Assembly (NCBI GenBank): GCA_005879015.1
Contig: VBMC01000050.1
Coordinates: 1-10,220 of the forward strand
Direction: 5' to 3'
Length of the DNA stretch: 10,220 bases
Source: Methanobacteriota archaeon
Lineage (GTDB): Archaea; Thermoplasmatota; Thermoplasmata; RBG-16-68-12
Both the position numbers and the translations under genes were made by a program. This document shows positions 6,895 through 10,220 of this stretch, piece after piece. The notes under the pieces are model-generated. The model worked only from the letters and a program-made list of their open reading frames with translations. It had not been told where the DNA came from and ran no database searches. Each line of letters opens with the position of its first letter. The first letter of the stretch is position 1.

Positions 6895-7740
6895 GTGGTC
6901 GAGGTCTCGGAGCAGCTCATCGCGGGTCTCAAGAAGAAGGCCGTCACCCTCCGCAAGCACATTATCCGAATGACGCACAACGCGCAAAGCGGTCATCCCG
7001 GCGGCTCGATGAGCGCATGCGACATCGTCACGGCCCTGTACTTCCACGTCCTGCGCGTCGATCCGTCCAATCCGACCTGGCCCGATCGCGACCGGTTTGT
7101 CCTGAGCAAGGGCCACGCGTGCCCGGTCTGGTACGCGGCCCTCGCGGAGCGCGGGTTCTTCCCGGTCGAGGAGCTCATGACGTTCCGCAAGCTGAACAGC
7201 CGCCTCCAGGGGCATCCGGAGCTCGGCACGACGCCCGGCGTCGAGAACGCCGCGGGGGCGGAGGGACAGGGCCTCTCCTTCTCCGTCGGCCTCGCCCTGG
7301 CGTCCCGGATGGACCACAAGGCCTGGCGGACCTACTGCGTCCTCGGCGACGGCGAGCAGGACGTCGGGCAGACATGGGAGGCCGCCATGGCGGCGTCGAA
7401 GTACGGTTTGGACAGCCTCACCGCGTTCATCGACCGGAACGGGATCCAGCAGGAGGGCCGCACGGAGGACATCATGCCGCTCGAGCCCCTCGCCGAAAAG
7501 TGGGAGGCGTTCAACTGGCACGTCCTCACGATTGACGGCCACGACTTCCGCCAGATCCTCGCCGCGATCGAAGAGGCCCACCGCACGCGGGGCCGTCCGA
7601 CGGCCGTGATCGCGCGGACCGTGAAGGGGAAGGGCGTCTCGTTCATGGAGAACAAGATCAAGTACCACGGCGCCGCGACGAGCGATGACGAGTTGAAGCT
7701 CGCCCTCGCGGAGCTCGAGGCGATGGAGGCGGCGTTCTGA
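6895..7740 (+). CDS. Transketolase, N-terminal subunit
   Basis: This is the thiamine-diphosphate-binding half of transketolase, which moves two-carbon units between sugar phosphates in the non-oxidative pentose phosphate pathway. The product is 281 residues from GTG 6895, a normal size for the separate N-terminal subunit. Visible motifs are SGHPGGSMSACD (residues 32-43), LSKGHACPVWYAAL (H74), the GAEGQGLS segment (122-129), and the thiamine-diphosphate/metal motif GDGEQDVGQTWEAAMAA starting at 151 and ending in D-R-N182. VKGKGVSFME and the conserved C-terminal YHG follow. The second subunit follows directly, with the stop overlapping its probable start, so the two are co-translated and assemble into one enzyme. 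Split transketolases are common in archaea and some bacteria. Confidence 0.95.
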   Translation: MVEVSEQLIAGLKKKAVTLRKHIIRMTHNAQSGHPGGSMSACDIVTALYFHVLRVDPSNPTWPDRDRFVLSKGHACPVWYAALAERGFFPVEELMTFRKLNSRLQGHPELGTTPGVENAAGAEGQGLSFSVGLALASRMDHKAWRTYCVLGDGEQDVGQTWEAAMAASKYGLDSLTAFIDRNGIQQEGRTEDIMPLEPLAEKWEAFNWHVLTIDGHDFRQILAAIEEAHRTRGRPTAVIARTVKGKGVSFMENKIKYHGAATSDDELKLALAELEAMEAAF

Positions 7741-8693
7741 CCGCGCCCCCGTGGAAGCAGGAGAGCCAGCGGTCGTACTTCGCAAAGGCCCTCATCGACC
7801 TCGGCCGTCGCAATCCGAACGTGGTCGTCGTCGGCGCCGACACCACGGAGTCGATCAAAACGATCGAATTCGCCAAGGCGTTCCCAGACCGCCTGTTTCA
7901 ACTCGGGATCGCGGAGCCAAACATGATCAGCGTCGCGGCGGGACTCGCTGCCGCGGGCAAGATCCCCTTTGCGGCGACGTACAGCGTGTTCGGGTCCGCG
8001 CACACGTACAACGTGATCCGGCAGAACGTCGCCTATACGAACCTGAACGTGAAGATCTTCTGCTCGCACGCGGGCCTGACCGTCGGGCCCGACGGGGCCA
8101 CCCACCAAATCAACGAGGACATCGCCCTCATGCGCGGGATCCCGAGGATGACGGTCCTCGTGCCCGCGGACGGACCGGAGACGGCAAAGTGCGTGGACGC
8201 CGCCGGCGCGATGAAGGGCCCCGTGTACTGTCGCTTCTCCCGCACGAACGTGCCGACCGTCACCGCGGCCGGGGACGGCTTCACCATCGGCATGGCCCGC
8301 GTCCTCCGCGACGGTTTCGATGTGACCCTGATCGGCTGCGGCATCATGGTCGCACGATGCCTCGAGGCTGCGGCAACGTTGGAGAAGGAGCGGATCTCGG
8401 CGCGGGTGATCAATCTCTCGACCGTGAAGCCCCTCGACCTGGCGACGATCGACCGGGCGGCCCGGGAGACGGGAGGGATCGTCACCGCCGAGGAACACAC
8501 GGTCGTCCACGGGATCGGAGCGGCCGTGGCCTCGGCGATCGCCGCGAACCATCCTGTTCCGATCGCGATGGTCGGGGTCCAGGACGTCTTCGGCGAGAGC
8601 GGTGAGGCGGAGGAACTTCTCCACAAGTACGGGCTGACCGCGGAGAAGATCGTCGAAGGCGCCCACGATGTGCTGAAGCGACGCGACCGATGA
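7737..8693 (+). CDS. Transketolase, C-terminal subunit (non-standard start)
   Basis: This is the pyrimidine-binding and C-terminal half of transketolase, partner of the gene just upstream. Clear family sequence starts at about 7752 (WKQESQRSYFAKALIDLG), followed by VVVVGADTTES, LGIAEPNMISVAAGLA with the cofactor-activating Glu (residue 60 counting from 7737), PFAATYSVFGS, VGPDGATHQ (H123), and the C-terminal domain GGIVTAEEHTVVHGIGAAVA to VFGESGEAEELL. No ATG, GTG or TTG lies in frame between the stop codon at 7686 and the GTG at 7821, and starting at 7821 would cut about 23 conserved residues and the first strand. The only upstream candidate I see is CTG 7737, which overlaps the previous stop as CTGA and would give 318 residues. 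A small sequence error is the other explanation. Identity is certain; the exact start is not. Confidence 0.9.
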   Translation: MTAPPWKQESQRSYFAKALIDLGRRNPNVVVVGADTTESIKTIEFAKAFPDRLFQLGIAEPNMISVAAGLAAAGKIPFAATYSVFGSAHTYNVIRQNVAYTNLNVKIFCSHAGLTVGPDGATHQINEDIALMRGIPRMTVLVPADGPETAKCVDAAGAMKGPVYCRFSRTNVPTVTAAGDGFTIGMARVLRDGFDVTLIGCGIMVARCLEAAATLEKERISARVINLSTVKPLDLATIDRAARETGGIVTAEEHTVVHGIGAAVASAIAANHPVPIAMVGVQDVFGESGEAEELLHKYGLTAEKIVEGAHDVLKRRDR

Positions 8694-8753
8694 TGACCTG
8701 GCGTGGCCGGATTCCGAGTCTTGCGTTCCGCCGGCTCCTCCGCGGAGGGTCGT

Positions 8754-8960
8754 CTAGATTCCGGGTTTCCAACTGGGGGCGAGGAAGCGCACCCAGGTCA
8801 GTCCCCAGATCTGAATCATCGCCAGCATGAACGCCACTCCTAGCAGGAAGCCGACAAGGCCGTCGATCAACTTGTGTCTCACGTAGTCCACCGGCACGGG
8901 CGTGCGGCCGCACCCACCCAACAGGATGCATTTCAAGGGTAGCGGTTCACGTGTGTTCAC
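8754..8960 (-). CDS. Small membrane protein downstream of the DUF1326 gene
   Basis: A frame of 68 residues from GTG 8960 has a short N-terminal part with C-x6-C (KCILLGGCGRTPVP), then DYVRHKLIDG and one hydrophobic helix (about residues 34-53), ending in an aromatic WVRFLAPSWKPGI tail. It lies 43 bases after the stop of the DUF1326 gene on the same strand, so they could be one transcript. The start is uncertain; a TTG at 8936 is another option. No family recognised. The single clear helix and the protein-like composition support it, but shortness and an unclear start limit confidence. Confidence 0.5.
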   Translation of the reverse strand: MNTREPLPLKCILLGGCGRTPVPVDYVRHKLIDGLVGFLLGVAFMLAMIQIWGLTWVRFLAPSWKPGI

Positions 8961-9003
8961 GCCGACACCGCGGCATCGCGCGAGCCCGCCACTTTCAGTC
9001 GAC

Positions 9004-9624
9004 TCAGGCGGGCCCCTTCTCCGTGAATTTGATCACGGTCGTGAATCCGGCCGTGTTCTTGTGGTCGAACTGGAAATCCGCGTCGTGCAAGACCAACTTC
9101 TTGATGCGTGACACGACGGACCGCCGGAAGTTGATTCCCGTTGGGAGCACGACCTCCCCCACGAACTTCTCCCCGGTCACCGGGTTCTCGATGTAATCGC
9201 TCTGGACCTCGCCGACGCCGTCGACTTTGAAGGAGGCGACGTATTCCCCGTACTTCCAATCGATCCTCGCGCGCTTCGTTGGGAAGGCCTTCGCGAAGGT
9301 CTTCGGGAAAATCTCCCACACTCCACCGCCGTGCTTCCCGCTCGCGATTTCCTCCAAGGCGTGCACCTGCGCGTCCGTCGCCGCTGGATCCACGTAGAGC
9401 CGGGCGGTTCCTCCTCCCTCGTGGATGGCCTTCGGCCACCAAAACGCGAGGGCGAACTTCACGCCGTCGAGCTTCGTGTCCCCGAACTTCCCGTTGCGGA
9501 TCTTGTATCCGACAAACGCTTCGCAGTGCCCCTTGTCCGGATATCCGTTGAAATTACACGGACAGCCGTACGTGCAATTGCAGCTCTGGATGTATTCCGT
9601 CTCAAAACCCCATTTAGTGGCCAC
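9004..9624 (-). CDS. DUF1326 domain protein
   Basis: This 206-residue soluble protein carries the DUF1326 signature near its start: SCNCTYGCPCNFNGYP then GHCEA, giving cysteines 15, 17, 21, 23 and 34. It continues with the typical alternating strands (FALAFWWPKAIHEGGG, ARLYVDPAATDAQ, ALEEIASGKHGG, WEIFP). The biochemical role of the family is unknown; the clustered cysteines suggest metal or redox binding. It lies head to head with a DUF2182 membrane protein, a pairing I know from many bacterial genomes. GTG 9624 is supported by GGGGAG five bases ahead and a TTAAATAA box about 40 bases upstream; the nearest ATG (9613) is out of frame. Confidence 0.92.
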   Translation of the reverse strand: MATKWGFETEYIQSCNCTYGCPCNFNGYPDKGHCEAFVGYKIRNGKFGDTKLDGVKFALAFWWPKAIHEGGGTARLYVDPAATDAQVHALEEIASGKHGGGVWEIFPKTFAKAFPTKRARIDWKYGEYVASFKVDGVGEVQSDYIENPVTGEKFVGEVVLPTGINFRRSVVSRIKKLVLHDADFQFDHKNTAGFTTVIKFTEKGPA

Positions 9625-9637
9625 GACCTCTCCCCTC
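9625..9637 (-). promoter_or_regulatory. Ribosome binding site of the DUF1326 gene
   Basis: The minus strand reads GAGGGGAGAGGTC directly before GTG 9624, the strongest purine-rich Shine-Dalgarno-like match in the window, and it fixes that start. Confidence 0.6.
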
Positions 9638-9662
9638 GCCGAAGTCCCGCATCCGCAGAGGC

Positions 9663-9670
9663 TTATTTAA
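9663..9670 (-). promoter_or_regulatory. TATA box of the DUF1326 gene
   Basis: The minus strand reads TTAAATAA, a good archaeal TATA match, placing transcription start near 9640 and a leader of about 16 bases that contains the ribosome binding site. Confidence 0.55.
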
Positions 9671-9716
9671 TGTATTTTCTTCCGCTGCCGAGTCGGGATC
9701 GGAACGGAAACGTGAA

Positions 9717-9724
9717 TTCTTATC
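9717..9724 (+). promoter_or_regulatory. TATA-like box of the DUF2182 gene
   Basis: TTCTTATC is centred about 27 bases ahead of GTG 9747, so the transcript would be leaderless. It lies 46 bases from the divergent TATA box of the DUF1326 gene, so the two promoters share about 120 bases and could be co-regulated. Confidence 0.45.
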
Positions 9725-9746
9725 CGCACGCCCAATACCGCGCGCC

Positions 9747-10220
9747 GTGGCCGAGGCGGTGTCTCCCGCGGTTCCCGACCTGCTACGGCGCCTCACGATT
9801 CCGGTGGCCGCCGCGGTCGGCCTAATCGTGTCGATCGCTTGGTACGTCACATGGGCATCGTCGAATCTCACGATGATGCTCAATGCTCCTTTTGCGGTTC
9901 GCGCGACCGACCTCGCCCTGTTCTTCGCACTGATCGTCGTGATGATGGTCGCGATGATGCTGCCGTCCGCGTTGCCGATGGCCCTCGCCTATTACGGCAT
10001 CACGCGACTCGAGGACGGCCGGCCTACGAAACCCGCAGATGTTCTCGGGACCATTGCATTCCTGTTTCCGTACTTCGTCGTCTGGGGATTCTTCGGAGTC
10101 GCGGCCCTCTTGGGTCTGATGGCCCTCGGCTTAATCGGTTCCACGCTCATGGGCCCGGCCCTTTTTCTCTCGGCCGGGATTCTTCTCGCCGCGGGCCTCT
10201 GGCAGGTCACGCGGACGAAG
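9747..10220 (+). CDS. DUF2182 metal-binding-type integral membrane protein (partial, C-terminus off the right edge)
   Basis: From GTG 9747 the frame runs 158 residues to the window edge without a stop. Family landmarks are visible: VVMMVAMMLPSALPMALAYY (residues 64-83), FLFPYFVVWGFFG (105-117) and AAGLWQVTRTK at the cut end, matching the family's AG.YQ.TPLK-type segment. Hydrophobic segments at about 17-36, 55-78, 100-130 and 135-152 give at least four membrane helices. DUF2182 proteins are annotated as predicted metal-binding membrane proteins; no transport or enzyme activity is established to my knowledge. Its divergent neighbour is DUF1326, its usual companion. About 90-100 residues are probably missing beyond the edge. 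Confidence 0.9.
   Translation, partial: MAEAVSPAVPDLLRRLTIPVAAAVGLIVSIAWYVTWASSNLTMMLNAPFAVRATDLALFFALIVVMMVAMMLPSALPMALAYYGITRLEDGRPTKPADVLGTIAFLFPYFVVWGFFGVAALLGLMALGLIGSTLMGPALFLSAGILLAAGLWQVTRTK

Noticed and set aside
7735..7752. Programmed -1 frameshift fusing the two transketolase subunits
   Set aside because: There is no slippery heptamer at GGCGTTCTGA, and separate subunits are the usual state in archaea, so two proteins are the simpler reading.
6835..7785. A 316-residue minus-strand frame opposite the transketolase N-terminal subunit
   Set aside because: Antisense shadow of a certain gene; its sequence is the in-register complement and has no family features.
7332..8666. A 444-residue minus-strand frame opposite both transketolase subunits
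   Set aside because: It spans the junction of two clearly identified genes on the other strand and has no motif of its own.
8690..8840. A short plus-strand frame starting at ATG 8690, overlapping the transketolase stop
   Set aside because: About 48 codons, Arg/Ser-rich, no motif, and it runs into the small membrane gene on the other strand. The ATGA-like overlap alone is not enough.

Overview
The window looks like a piece of a GC-rich archaeal chromosome, most likely a Thermoplasmatota-type lineage. This is inferred from the two-subunit (split) transketolase, from TATA-like boxes about 27 bases ahead of several start codons (leaderless transcripts), and from the style of the secreted and zinc-ribbon proteins. 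The taxonomy is an inference; no rRNA or tRNA gene is present.

Layout. (1) 3-3485, minus strand: a very large open frame that runs off the left edge. It encodes an N-terminal zinc ribbon followed by at least 16 tandem helical repeats of about 66 residues. (2) 3593-4102, plus strand: a protein with two PRC-barrel-like domains, divergent from the repeat protein. It meets a 52-residue two-helix membrane protein (4099-4257, minus) tail to tail inside a single CTAG. (3) 4335-4655, minus: a 106-residue protein whose strand/helix order resembles Cas2-like ferredoxin folds. (4) 4762-5333, minus: ribulose-phosphate 3-epimerase, broken by an internal frame-shifting deletion. (5) 5417-6406, minus: a secreted or membrane-anchored, sequon-rich protein. 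(6) 6587-6838, plus: a small two-helix membrane protein, followed by the transketolase pair at 6895-7740 and 7737-8693. (7) 8754-8960 and 9004-9624, minus: a small membrane protein and a DUF1326 protein. A DUF2182 membrane protein starts divergently at 9747 and is cut by the right edge.

Function. The transketolase pair and the epimerase both belong to the non-oxidative pentose phosphate pathway, so this neighbourhood has a sugar-phosphate theme, although the epimerase appears damaged in this sequence. The DUF1326/DUF2182 pair, with its Cys-rich motif and its methionine-rich membrane motif, is a recurring pairing of unknown function that may handle metal. The most unusual object is the repeat protein: an exact 141-residue super-period in its middle and C-terminal part points to expansion by duplicating two-repeat blocks.

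No gene-free stretch exceeds 300 bases. The longest gap is 6407-6586 (about 180 bases); apart from the promoter candidate listed there I see nothing in it. I found no CRISPR array, insertion sequence, integrase or RNA gene.
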